Counted from the stretch's first letter, positions 1 through 5,388 are shown. The stretch is 5,388 bases of DNA from Syntrophomonas sp. (GCA_028709355.1 JAQVXF010000094.1:1-5388), one strand, 5' to 3'. A program made the numbers and translations. The notes: generated by a model not told the origin, from the letters alone.

Positions 1-803
1 GGGCAGTCCCGCTCTATGACGGTCTGGCCAGCATTGACGGCGATGACCGCTTCCGGGTCATAGGGGATGTTCCCGGCCCAAGGCAATCCGCTGGTCTGGC
101 AGAATGACTCTATGGCCTGGGTTTTGGACAGATTGGTATCGAATTTATTGATGCAAACCGCGATCTTGGTCTGGAATTGCTGCGCGGTCTTGATGATCCG
201 CTCCATGTCGCTGATCCCGGAAAGGGACGGCTCGGTGACGATCAGAACCATGTCCACCCCGCTCAGTGAGGCGATGACAGGACAACCTATCCCCGGCGAA
301 CCGTCGATAATAGCCAGGTCGGCCAAAACCACCACCGATTTCATCTGCTTCTTTACCTCGGTGACTAGCAATCCCGAAGTGCCGCTGCCCATTTTGAGTT
401 GGGCCGTGGAAAAAACGTGGTCATTGTGGTACAGCTGCAGCTCCCCAGCCACGGCCGGAACCAATTGCACTGCCTGGACCGGGCATAGAGCCTGGCAGAC
501 TCCACAGCCTTCACAGGCATGGTAATTCACTTCATAGCTCAAATCCCCGCTGATGGCGTCAAATCGGCAGTTAACCCGGCACGAGTCGCACAAAATGCAC
601 AGATCTTGATCGATCTGGGCTTTAGGCAAGCCGTAATAATCAGTCCGCCGAGGTTGTTTCGATTGATTCATAACCAGATGCAGATTGGGCGCGTCCACGT
701 CACAATCAGCATAGACCTTGGCCTGGGCCAATTTGATGAAAGCCGCGGCGATAGTGGTTTTACCGGTCCCACCCTTACCGCTAAGAATGAGAAGCTGTTT
801 CAC
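1..803 (-). CDS. Ferredoxin-containing MinD-family P-loop ATPase B (3' end outside window)
   Basis: This is a cytoplasmic ATPase of the MinD/Mrp superfamily with an inserted two-[4Fe-4S] ferredoxin domain (COG1149 type). Visible are the deviant Walker A SGKGGTGKT (residues 8-16, signature Lys10), the switch-like DCDVDAPN (33-40), cluster ligands C69/C72/C75/C79 and C97/C100/C103/C107-Pro, and the Walker B strand ending IIDGSPG (165-171). I read 267 residues before the left edge; the family is usually about 280-295, so only a short C-terminus is missing. The GTG start at 803 is chosen because Walker A follows directly and a strong GGGGGAGGT site sits 5 bases upstream (809-817). It overlaps the end of the preceding ATPase gene by 23 bases, so translation is probably coupled. 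By family, such pairs are thought to handle metal-sulfur cofactors or partner NifX-like proteins; the exact substrate is unknown. Confidence 0.93.
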   Translation of the reverse strand, partial: MKQLLILSGKGGTGKTTIAAAFIKLAQAKVYADCDVDAPNLHLVMNQSKQPRRTDYYGLPKAQIDQDLCILCDSCRVNCRFDAISGDLSYEVNYHACEGCGVCQALCPVQAVQLVPAVAGELQLYHNDHVFSTAQLKMGSGTSGLLVTEVKKQMKSVVVLADLAIIDGSPGIGCPVIASLSGVDMVLIVTEPSLSGISDMERIIKTAQQFQTKIAVCINKFDTNLSKTQAIESFCQTSGLPWAGNIPYDPEAVIAVNAGQTVIERDC

Positions 804-1632
804 GCCGCACCTCCCCCATCACCGTCTGCAACAATTCTTGAAAGACTTGTTTCCAACCTTTATGTTCCCGGGCCGCTATCAATGCCTCCGAATTGATAGT
901 CCCCAGCTCGGGATCGAAAGGAATCTTCCCCAGAATCGGGATGCCTTGTTGCCGGCAGAACTCCTCCGCCGGATTCTCGCCGGGCAGGCACTTGTTCAGC
1001 ACTACGCCGTGGGGTTTGCCGAATAACCGTACTAGTTGGTAGACCATCTTGAGATTGTGCACCCCAAACAGGGTCGGCTCGGCTACAAAAATGCAGTAGT
1101 CGGCATCCTTGATGCTCTCCATGACGATGCAGGCGCTACCCGGAGGACAATCGATGAAGGTAGTGCCGGCTGGGATATCGCGCAATAACCCTTTCACTAT
1201 TGGTATCCCAGAAGCCTCACCGATGTTAAGTATCCCGCTGGCCACTCGTACCTGGTCCGAATAACCGCGGCGGATCTCGCCGACCACCGTGTCTCTTTCC
1301 GACAGGGCCCGCAGCGGACAGAAGAGTACACAGCCACCACAGGAATGACAGACCTCTTCAAAAATCAACAGCTTATCACCGATGTAAGCCAGGGCATTGA
1401 ATTTGCAGAAGTCGACACACACCCTGCAACCGTCGCAGATCTGCTGGTCGACCACCGGTATCTTGATGGTGATAGGTTCGCTTCTAATCTGATCGGGTTT
1501 GAAGAACAGGTGACCGTTGGGCTCCTCCACATCGCAGTCGATATAGGTCGATTCTCCCGCCACGGCTGCCAGATTGACCGACAATAGGGTCTTGCCGGTA
1601 CCACCCTTGCCACTCAGTACTGCAATCTTCAC
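781..1632 (-). CDS. Ferredoxin-containing MinD-family P-loop ATPase A
   Basis: This 283-residue protein is a paralogue of the next gene and has the same architecture: deviant Walker A SGKGGTGKT (7-15), DCDVEEPN (32-39), an inserted ferredoxin domain with ligands C66/C69/C72/C76 and C95/C98/C101/C105-Pro, and Walker B FIDCPPG (159-165). The cysteine spacing CxxCxxCxxxC twice is that of 2[4Fe-4S] ferredoxins. The reading frame is open back to 1788, inside the neighbouring gene, but GTG at 1632 is preferred: the Walker A fold begins at once and AGGGAGAG (1640-1647) lies 7 bases upstream. The start is 4 bases after the stop of the NifX-like gene, so the two are in one transcript. The tandem may form a heterodimer (inference). 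Such pairs occur in orange-protein (Orp) clusters of Desulfovibrio and in other anaerobes. Function is not proven by the sequence. Confidence 0.95.
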   Translation of the reverse strand: MKIAVLSGKGGTGKTLLSVNLAAVAGESTYIDCDVEEPNGHLFFKPDQIRSEPITIKIPVVDQQICDGCRVCVDFCKFNALAYIGDKLLIFEEVCHSCGGCVLFCPLRALSERDTVVGEIRRGYSDQVRVASGILNIGEASGIPIVKGLLRDIPAGTTFIDCPPGSACIVMESIKDADYCIFVAEPTLFGVHNLKMVYQLVRLFGKPHGVVLNKCLPGENPAEEFCRQQGIPILGKIPFDPELGTINSEALIAAREHKGWKQVFQELLQTVMGEVRRETASHS

Positions 1633-1636
1633 TTGA

Positions 1637-2002
1637 CTACTCTCCCTGGCCGTGCAATCCGGGATGAATATCTTGGAGCGGCTGGAGTTCACCTTTTTTG
1701 AACGCTTCGATATTCTCATTGATCGAATCACCACTGGTCTTATACATTTTAATGCCAGCGGCTCTGAGTACCTCGGCTGCATTTTCACCGCAACGCGGCG
1801 TCAGAACCGCTTCCACCTTGCCGTCGACCACAGTCTGGGCAGCCTTGATCCCGGCTCCACCTTGGCCGCTCGCCCCACTGTTATGGACCATCCTGTTCGC
1901 TGCGGATGCGATATCATAGATCAGGAAATAGGGAGCCCGCCCAAAGGACACACAGACGGTATTGGGCGCAGATTGGTCATCGACTGGAACTGCAATAATC
2001 AT
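1637..2002 (-). CDS. NifX/NafY-like dinitrogenase iron-molybdenum cofactor family protein
   Basis: This small cytoplasmic protein of 121 residues has the ribonuclease-H-like fold of the NifX/NafY/NifB C-terminal family (COG1433). Family marks are the N-terminal strand IIAVPVDD (2-9), the SFGRAPYFLIYD block (19-30), the GQGGAGIKAAQ segment (46-56), the CGENAAEVLRAAGIKMY block (71-87) and an INENIEAFKKGEL helix (94-106). The C-terminus ends in a short His/Gly-rich HPGLHG. Members bind iron-molybdenum or related metal-sulfur clusters; the Desulfovibrio orange protein, with its Mo-Cu-S cluster, belongs here. Cys17 and Cys71 and the His residues are possible ligands, which is inference. No nif genes are in the window, so a role in nitrogenase assembly is not supported. 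It is first in the operon, with a strong TAAGGAGGAA site (2008-2017) 5 bases before the ATG and a promoter further upstream. Confidence 0.92.
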   Translation of the reverse strand: MIIAVPVDDQSAPNTVCVSFGRAPYFLIYDIASAANRMVHNSGASGQGGAGIKAAQTVVDGKVEAVLTPRCGENAAEVLRAAGIKMYKTSGDSINENIEAFKKGELQPLQDIHPGLHGQGE

Positions 2003-2062
2003 TTCTCTTCCTCCTTAAGGTTTCATCTCGGCCAGGCATATTTGTCGCCTTCCCGAGTTTTC

Positions 2063-2111
2063 GACATATGCCATTTATAATTGAAGTGTAATCCGGTTAC
2101 GAGCATATGTC
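2063..2111. promoter_or_regulatory. Paired inverted 9-bp sites flanking the promoter (possible operator)
   Basis: GACATATGC at 2063-2071 and its exact reverse complement GCATATGTC at 2103-2111 are 40 bp apart centre to centre. One copy overlaps the -35 box, and the other lies just downstream of the predicted start at about 2078. Each contains the palindrome CATATG. A looser copy with an extra T (GCATATTTGTC) is at 2036-2046. The position fits a repressor or activator bound at two sites on the operon promoter. No regulator gene is in the window, so the protein is unknown. Confidence 0.4.
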
Positions 2112-2113
2112 AA
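2085..2113 (-). promoter_or_regulatory. Sigma-A-type promoter of the NifX/MinD operon
   Basis: On the minus strand a perfect -35 TTGACA (2108-2113) is followed after 17 bases by TACACT (2085-2090), which matches 4 of 6 bases of the -10 consensus. Transcription would start near 2078, giving a leader of about 75 nt ahead of the ATG at 2002. It lies just downstream of the terminator for the upstream gene, as expected for an independent operon promoter. Confidence 0.6.
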
Positions 2114-2129
2114 TAAATCAACCAATGCG

Positions 2130-2162
2130 AAAAAGAAACCGGCAAAACTGAATTTGCCGGTT
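2130..2162 (-). terminator. Intrinsic terminator downstream of the lipocalin gene
   Basis: A perfect 10-bp inverted repeat, AACCGGCAAA (2137-2146) with TTTGCCGGTT (2153-2162), encloses a 6-base loop. Read on the minus strand, the stem is followed by the U-rich tail TTTCTTTTT (2138-2130). There is no T-run on the plus side, so it acts for minus-strand transcripts. It lies about 190 bases past the lipocalin stop and just before the NifX operon promoter. Confidence 0.85.
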
Positions 2163-2350
2163 AAGACTACCTGATACTATAATCGGTATGTTTGAGTGGC
2201 ATACCTTGGAAAGACTTCTGGCAGCCTCTCCGCGACGTATCTCCCCACCTGAAAGGTCAAGGCAGGCGAGATAAAGCAGCTCGCCAAAGCATTCCTCACC
2301 TACCCCGACCAAAAAGGTTTGGTGCAACAGCACGGTAAATGACTGCGGGC
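2163..2350 (-). other. Lipocalin 3' untranslated region with short perfect inverted repeats
   Basis: Between the lipocalin stop and the terminator there is no credible gene. Three perfect 6-bp inverted repeats occur: ACCAAA/TTTGGT with a 4-base loop (2308-2323), GGCGAG/CTCGCC with a 9-base loop (2265-2285) and GGTATG/CATACC with a 9-base loop (2185-2205). With the terminator hairpin they form a series of four stems, so the 3' end of the transcript may be a structured tail or a 3'-derived small RNA. A 71-codon GTG-initiated frame (2118-2333) crosses the terminator, has no ribosome-binding site and resembles no family I know. Confidence 0.35.
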
Positions 2351-2845
2351 TTAGTAGGCCTGTCTGACCCGTATCAGCCGGCCGGTATCGAATCCCGCCG
2401 CGGCGATGAACTGCAGCAATTCATCATACAGCTGGTCGCTGATCTGCGGCTGCCGGCTTAATATCCACAAGTAACTCTTCTTGCTGCCGGTTACCACCGC
2501 ATAACTGTAATCCTCCTCATCCAGGCGGATTATGTTGTACTGGCCCCGCAGCGGCCGGAAGAAACTGACCAGCAGCTTGCCGGGACACTGGCGATCCGGG
2601 ACCCAAGCCACCGCCTTGGCCACTCTCTCTTTATCACCCTTCCGGCCCGCATTGGTGACTTCTAGCTTGCCGTCCGGGCGCATCGCGTAGCTGGCTGTCA
2701 CGTATTCCATGCCTTCTTCAAAAGAATGGGGCAGGCGGGCGATTTCATACCAGGTGCCCAGGTATCTCTGCAGGTCCACGTCGCACACGGCCGGGATATC
2801 GTTGGCACTATTGGAGAATATATCATTCAATAAACCCATCCTCAT
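2351..2845 (-). CDS. blc: Blc-type bacterial lipocalin, no signal peptide
   Basis: This 164-residue protein of the bacterial lipocalin (Blc/ApoD-like) family is an eight-stranded barrel that binds fatty acids, lysophospholipids or other small hydrophobic ligands. Diagnostic blocks are the first structurally conserved region with GTWYEIARLPHSFE (30-43), VTASY (49-53), a central KLLVSFFRPLRGQYNIIRLD segment (90-109) and SYLWILSRQP (124-133), closed by a C-terminal helix (about 134-150). E. coli Blc is an outer-membrane lipoprotein; here the N-terminus has no hydrophobic stretch or lipobox (Cys21 is preceded by IPAV, without a signal helix), so a cytoplasmic location is likely. ATG at 2845 has GAGGAAGGAAG directly upstream (2846-2856); ATG at 2839 is an equally possible start. 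It appears to be monocistronic, ends about 190 bases before a terminator, and may have a long leader running from the promoter near 3465. Confidence 0.93.
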   Translation of the reverse strand: MRMGLLNDIFSNSANDIPAVCDVDLQRYLGTWYEIARLPHSFEEGMEYVTASYAMRPDGKLEVTNAGRKGDKERVAKAVAWVPDRQCPGKLLVSFFRPLRGQYNIIRLDEEDYSYAVVTGSKKSYLWILSRQPQISDQLYDELLQFIAAAGFDTGRLIRVRQAY

Positions 2846-2927
2846 CTTCCTTCCTCAGTGCTGCCGGGATACCGGTCGGTAATATCAATGTTTCATTATC
2901 GCCGCCCGCCTCTCTATTCTAACCATT

Positions 2928-3000
2928 GGGAGCCGAAAGGGACACCGCTTAAACGGGCAAGGCTGATTAGGTTATAAGCGCTAGCTGCCCATGACGGCTC
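2928..3000. other. GC-rich nested stem-loop upstream of the lipocalin gene
   Basis: GAGCCG (2930-2935) pairs with CGGCTC (2995-3000). Inside it GGGCA (2955-2959) pairs with TGCCC (2986-2990), and the stem continues across a 2-base bulge with GCT (2962-2964) and AGC (2983-2985). This gives an outer 6-bp helix and an inner 8-bp bulged helix, a compact RNA-like fold. It could be part of the lipocalin leader or of an independent RNA. I do not recognise a known riboswitch: no B12 box, TPP, SAM, FMN or c-di-GMP core motif is present. Confidence 0.35.
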
Positions 3001-3012
3001 GGGAGCAGAGTC

Positions 3013-3071
3013 AAGCAAAAGTGAAGCCCGCCACTGAGACGTATATGGAATACGTCGACAGAGCGGGCCTC
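3013..3071 (-). terminator. Possible terminator hairpin of the candidate RNA
   Basis: On the minus strand GAGGCCCGC (3071-3063) pairs with GCGGGCTTC (3031-3023) as 9 bp including one G-U. A 6x6 internal loop follows, then a perfect 7-bp inner stem GACGTAT/ATACGTC (3038-3044 with 3050-3056) and a 5-base loop. A short T-run (TTTT, 3020-3017) follows two bases after the stem. On the plus strand the wobble pair would be an A-C mismatch and there is no T-run, so the minus strand is favoured. The T-run is short and interrupted, which keeps confidence low. Confidence 0.35.
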
Positions 3072-3119
3072 ATGCAGTAACGATGCTATGCGCTTCCGGG
3101 ACTAGCCTGGGGCAAAAGG

Positions 3120-3458
3120 TAAGCTCCAACGAACCTTTATCGACTTACTTTCCTTCCTTTGCCTTCCAACTTCGTTTCTTGTCTTTCAACTCTTCTTTTT
3201 ACCTTCGTCCTTTGAATTTCTTTTAATCTTAGTTTATTTTCCGATTGACTTTACTTACATTTTTGTTTACTTCTGGTTCATTTCTGAATTGGAGGTAAAC
3301 TTAAATTTCGGTATCGTTTCTCTTCAATAAGCTAATTTCTTTTACTTTTCATCGGGTATAGTAAATTGCTTTACCTGGTAACTTTACTGGGTTGAAAGTC
3401 TTCTGTTTCTGTTTTGAGACTCCGCTAAGGTGTTTGTCTTAGGTGTTCCTTGGAGCTT
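3120..3458 (-). ncRNA. Candidate purine-rich non-coding RNA closed by a terminal helix
   Basis: No reading frame survives on either strand, yet the block is sharply delimited. Its ends are inverted repeats: TAAGCTCCAA at 3120-3129 is the exact complement of TTGGAGCTTA at 3450-3459, and pairing extends to 14 of 15 bp. A near-consensus promoter places the transcript start at about 3458, on that repeat, so the RNA 5' end would pair with its own 3' end. Nested inside are an 8-bp long-range helix (3183-3190 with 3391-3398) and local hairpins CTAAG/CTTAG (3425-3442), AGTCT/AGACT (3397-3421), AGTAAA/TTTACT (3360-3388, with inner TTAC/GTAA) and GTTTAC/GTAAAC (3265-3300). The RNA strand is very purine-rich: 86 of 110 bases at 3131-3240. 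I do not recognise tmRNA, RNase P, 6S or SRP RNA signatures. The 3' end may be near 3120 or at the hairpin ending near 3013. A MITE-like element or a long lipocalin leader are alternatives. Confidence 0.42.
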
Positions 3459-3464
3459 AGATAT

Positions 3465-3493
3465 AGTATAGGTACCCCCATACCTGATGTCAA
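3465..3493 (-). promoter_or_regulatory. Near-consensus sigma-A promoter upstream of the candidate RNA
   Basis: On the minus strand a perfect TTGACA (3488-3493) is separated by exactly 17 bases from TATACT (3465-3470), which matches 5 of 6 of the -10 consensus. It is the best promoter in the window. The predicted start near 3458 coincides with the terminal inverted repeat of the purine-rich block. The nearest protein start downstream is the lipocalin, about 613 nt away, which is long for a plain leader. Confidence 0.68.
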
Positions 3494-3587
3494 TAATTGT
3501 GAAAGTTAGAATTTTCATAAACTTCTTTAATGAGCCCTCTTTCGCTCCAATGGCTGCAAACTGGGGAAGACAGCCTTGGGCCAGATG

Positions 3588-4478
3588 TTAGTCCAACTGC
3601 CCTGATCTTATCCGACCCGTCTTCATGAACAGGATCAACGCCCACACCATAAACGGCAGACCACCGACGATACCGGTGATGGAGGGGCCCAGCAGCGGAT
3701 TGTAGCCGCTCTTGGCCATGATGATGGCCAAACCGGCACCGGCATTGATAGTCGAATGGATCATGGCGGCCGGTATGACACTGTTTATCTTGATCGTCAT
3801 ATAGCCCTCGATGATCCCCAGCCAGACACAGAAGACCACCATGGCCAGGATACCCAGCCAGGGATAACCGCTGTAACTGAGCCCGTAATTGTGCCCCATC
3901 AGAATCACCGGGGTATGCCACAAGCCATGGATGACGCCGGCGATCACCAAAGCCGCCCGGTCAGACAAGAGCAGGCGCAATTGGGGCAGCAGGTAGGCCC
4001 GCCAGCCCAGTTCTTCACCCAGGGTGGGGATGATGTTGATGATCGGGCCGATGACGATGATCTGCAAAAGGGTGATCAGCAGAAGTGTCTGGGCGGTAAA
4101 CAGGCCGGCGCGGGCGGCCGCTTACTGTAAGGTGGTAAACTGCGGATCATACGAACCCGGGAACACCAGGAAATAGAAGGCGGCGCTCACCAGCAGCAGC
4201 ACGGTAGGGCCGAAAAACACCAGCAGGTAAGTTCCGACCTGCCCCTTGAAATTGGGACGCAGCAGCATGTCGCCGAATCCCTGTTTGGTTATCAGCCTGG
4301 TCAGCAGGTTGGCCAGGGCGGGGGCAAACATGCCGGCCATGACGATAAAGATGGTCACCCCAGTTCCATAGGTCAGCCCCTGCAGAGGAATCATAGCAAA
4401 TATGAGCCAAGCGATTAGGAATGCCAGGGTTATAAACCAGGCCAGTCTCTTGATTGCCATCATTCTAAGCTGTTCCAT
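3588..4478 (-). pseudogene. CPBP-family (CAAX/bacteriocin-processing) intramembrane protease, interrupted by an in-frame TAA
   Basis: Read through one stop, the frame encodes about 296 codons, a usual length for CPBP (Abi) intramembrane metalloproteases. The first part (codons 1-118) holds three membrane helices (about 13-32, 42-62, 81-106). A TAA at codon 119 (4122-4124) follows, then 18 more open codons and the catalytic half in the same frame. The catalytic half carries GEELGWRAYLLP with the Glu-Glu pair and Arg (codons 155, 156, 160), HGLWH (His184, His188) and IHSTIN (His241, Asn245), the three family motifs. ATG at 4478 has a strong AAGGAGGT site (4485-4492). No ribosome-binding site precedes the TTG at 4067, so re-initiation is unlikely. 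With every motif intact and no frame change, this is a recent nonsense mutation or a sequencing error. Such proteins act in peptide processing, prenyl-protein maturation or self-immunity; the substrate is unknown. Confidence 0.8.
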
Positions 4479-4493
4479 GCTCCAACCTCCTTA

Positions 4494-4799
4494 TGCCTGG
4501 CCGCAATTACTCATTAACTGGTCGACCGCACTTAACTCTGCTTATATCTTAGTGATTGGGGTCAGCTTAATCAATGGATTGAGATGCGATTTCGCGGGAC
4601 AAAATCAACCAGGGCGCTACTGGTCCATCCCCCACCGAGCTCACGCTTGGACCCGAATAGGCCCTGGGCGGGCCTTCCCGCCATGCATGCCCGAATTCAC
4701 TCTGCTGGGATTCAGCCCTGAAGAGTTATGCCGGTCGCGCCTGGATTGATCGACAAACAAAGGAATAATTGATTCGGATGTGGAAAGGAAATATTGAGA
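4494..4799. other. Divergent intergenic region between the CPBP and Yip1 genes
   Basis: This stretch of about 306 bases has no supported gene. It contains the CPBP promoter above, a palindrome GGTCGACC (4520-4527), a tight GC hairpin GGCGGG/CCCGCC with a 4-base loop (4667-4682) and two direct copies of CCCGAAT (4652-4658, 4690-4696). The hairpin has no T-run on either strand, so I do not call it a terminator. I see no convincing plus-strand promoter for the Yip1 gene. Confidence 0.5.
4546..4574 (-). promoter_or_regulatory. Probable promoter of the CPBP protease gene
   Basis: On the minus strand TTGATT (4569-4574) and TAAGAT (4546-4551) are 17 bases apart, each matching 4 of 6 consensus bases. 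The start would be near 4539, about 60 nt before the ATG at 4478. It is weaker than the two other promoters called here. Confidence 0.4.
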
Positions 4800-5388
4800 A
4801 TGAATGAAGGGGGAGTTCGGGTGGAAGAAACCAGAATGTCGGTTGCCGAGAGAGTCTTGAAGGTGGTGACCTCGCCTGGCCAGGCCTTTAACGCCATCGC
4901 CGCCGATCCCCGGATATTATGGCCGGGTTTGATATTTATTGTTATAAACCTCTTATTGACCGCCATCATTTTGCCGGAAACCAAGGCGTTCACCCAAGAG
5001 ACCCTGGCCGCTAGCGGGCAGAGTCCAGACCAGATCGCCCTGGCCATGAAGTTCATCACCCCCGGAGCCCTTGTCGGCACCATCATCGCCTTACCTGCGG
5101 TATGGCTGGTGGCGGCTGGCCTGCTGGCCTTGTATAACCAGTTGGTGGTAGGAGCCGCGACCTTCAAGCAATTGTTCGCGGTAGCTATTTTCGCCGGGAT
5201 CCCTTCGCTTATACAGTCCTTCATCTCCACCGCTTTGGTCAAGATGGTGGGATTCAAGGCCTTCATGCAAGTCAATACCAGCCTGGCATTATTATGGGTC
5301 AATGGTGATGCCAGCAGTTTCCTGTACCGCCTGCTGCAACAGTTCGAATTATTCAGGATCTGGGGATTTATCCTGCTTATCCTGGGCG
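4800..5388 (+). CDS. Yip1-family integral membrane protein (3' end outside window)
   Basis: The 196 residues visible have the layout of bacterial Yip1-domain proteins: a short cytoplasmic amphipathic N-terminus with the typical ERVLKVVTSPGQAFNAIA segment (17-34), a first membrane helix (about 39-58), an extracytoplasmic loop, further helices (about 88-112 and 125-147), and the characteristic LFRIWGFILLILG motif (184-196) that opens the next helix at the window edge. Family members are multi-pass proteins of about 200-240 residues with no settled function in bacteria; some lie beside ABC or RND efflux genes. ATG at 4800 has GGAAAGGAA upstream. A GTG at 4821 in the same frame has an even better GGGGGAG (4808-4814) 6 bases before it, so the true protein may be 7 residues shorter. 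The gene is divergent from the CPBP gene. Confidence 0.82.
   Translation, partial: MNEGGVRVEETRMSVAERVLKVVTSPGQAFNAIAADPRILWPGLIFIVINLLLTAIILPETKAFTQETLAASGQSPDQIALAMKFITPGALVGTIIALPAVWLVAAGLLALYNQLVVGAATFKQLFAVAIFAGIPSLIQSFISTALVKMVGFKAFMQVNTSLALLWVNGDASSFLYRLLQQFELFRIWGFILLILG

Noticed and set aside
67..1026. Several plus-strand frames over the MinD ATPase genes
   Set aside because: They lie antisense to genes with complete Walker and ferredoxin motifs and read as low-quality protein.
2154..2183. Plus-strand promoter-like TTGCCG-N18-TATAAT
   Set aside because: The -35 is part of the terminator stem, and any transcript would run antisense into the lipocalin gene with no product.
2118..2333. 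71-codon minus-strand frame containing an LSGGE string that recalls the ABC signature
   Set aside because: It starts at a GTG without a ribosome-binding site, runs through the terminator hairpin and has no Walker motifs; the string is chance.
3032..3037. GCCACTG string recalling a cobalamin riboswitch core
   Set aside because: The B12 box and the other conserved cobalamin segments are absent; the string falls in the internal loop of a hairpin.
3120..3458. CsrA-sponge interpretation from repeated GGA on the minus strand
   Set aside because: GGA is expected often in purine-rich sequence, and the copies are not clearly in hairpin loops.
3490..3921. 143-codon minus-strand frame over the CPBP gene
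   Set aside because: It is an out-of-frame shadow of the CPBP catalytic half, rich in Gly/His/Arg, with no family resemblance.
4667..4682. GC hairpin as a terminator
   Set aside because: No T-run follows on either strand, and it lies between divergent genes where no terminator is needed.
4712..5302. 196-codon minus-strand frame opposite the Yip1 gene
   Set aside because: The plus-strand frame has clear membrane helices, a ribosome-binding site and Yip1 motifs; the reverse frame is an antisense shadow.

Overview
The window looks like chromosome from a strictly anaerobic bacterium. I suspect a clostridial or peptococcal Firmicute, but a deltaproteobacterium cannot be excluded. The evidence is a tandem pair of MinD-type ATPases carrying an inserted two-cluster ferredoxin domain beside a NifX/NafY-like protein, a combination known from anaerobes. 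Strong purine-rich Shine-Dalgarno sites and near-consensus sigma-A promoters favour a Gram-positive host. No rRNA, tRNA, CRISPR array, transposase or phage gene is visible.

Left part (1-2113, minus strand): a compact operon reading right to left, NifX-like protein (1637-2002), ferredoxin-MinD ATPase A (781-1632) and ferredoxin-MinD ATPase B (runs off the left edge, 1-803). Gaps are 4 bases or negative, and one promoter (2085-2113) lies upstream, framed by two inverted copies of a 9-bp sequence. The layout resembles the orange-protein (Orp) clusters of Desulfovibrio and similar anaerobe clusters. A clear intrinsic terminator (2130-2162) insulates the operon from the gene upstream.

Middle (2163-3493, minus strand): a Blc-type lipocalin without a signal peptide (2351-2845), followed upstream by about 640 bases without a protein gene. 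That gap is not featureless. Next to the lipocalin is a GC-rich block of nested stem-loops (2928-3071). Beyond it is a 340-base block that is strongly purine-rich on the minus strand, bounded by 15-bp inverted ends (14 of 15 paired) and preceded by a near-perfect promoter (3465-3493) whose predicted start falls on the inverted end. I read this as a candidate non-coding RNA gene of about 340-440 nt, and it is the most interesting object here.

Right part (3588-5388): a CPBP/CAAX-type intramembrane protease gene on the minus strand that is complete except for one in-frame TAA, so probably a pseudogene. It is divergent, across a 320-bp intergenic region, from a plus-strand Yip1-family membrane protein that runs off the right edge.
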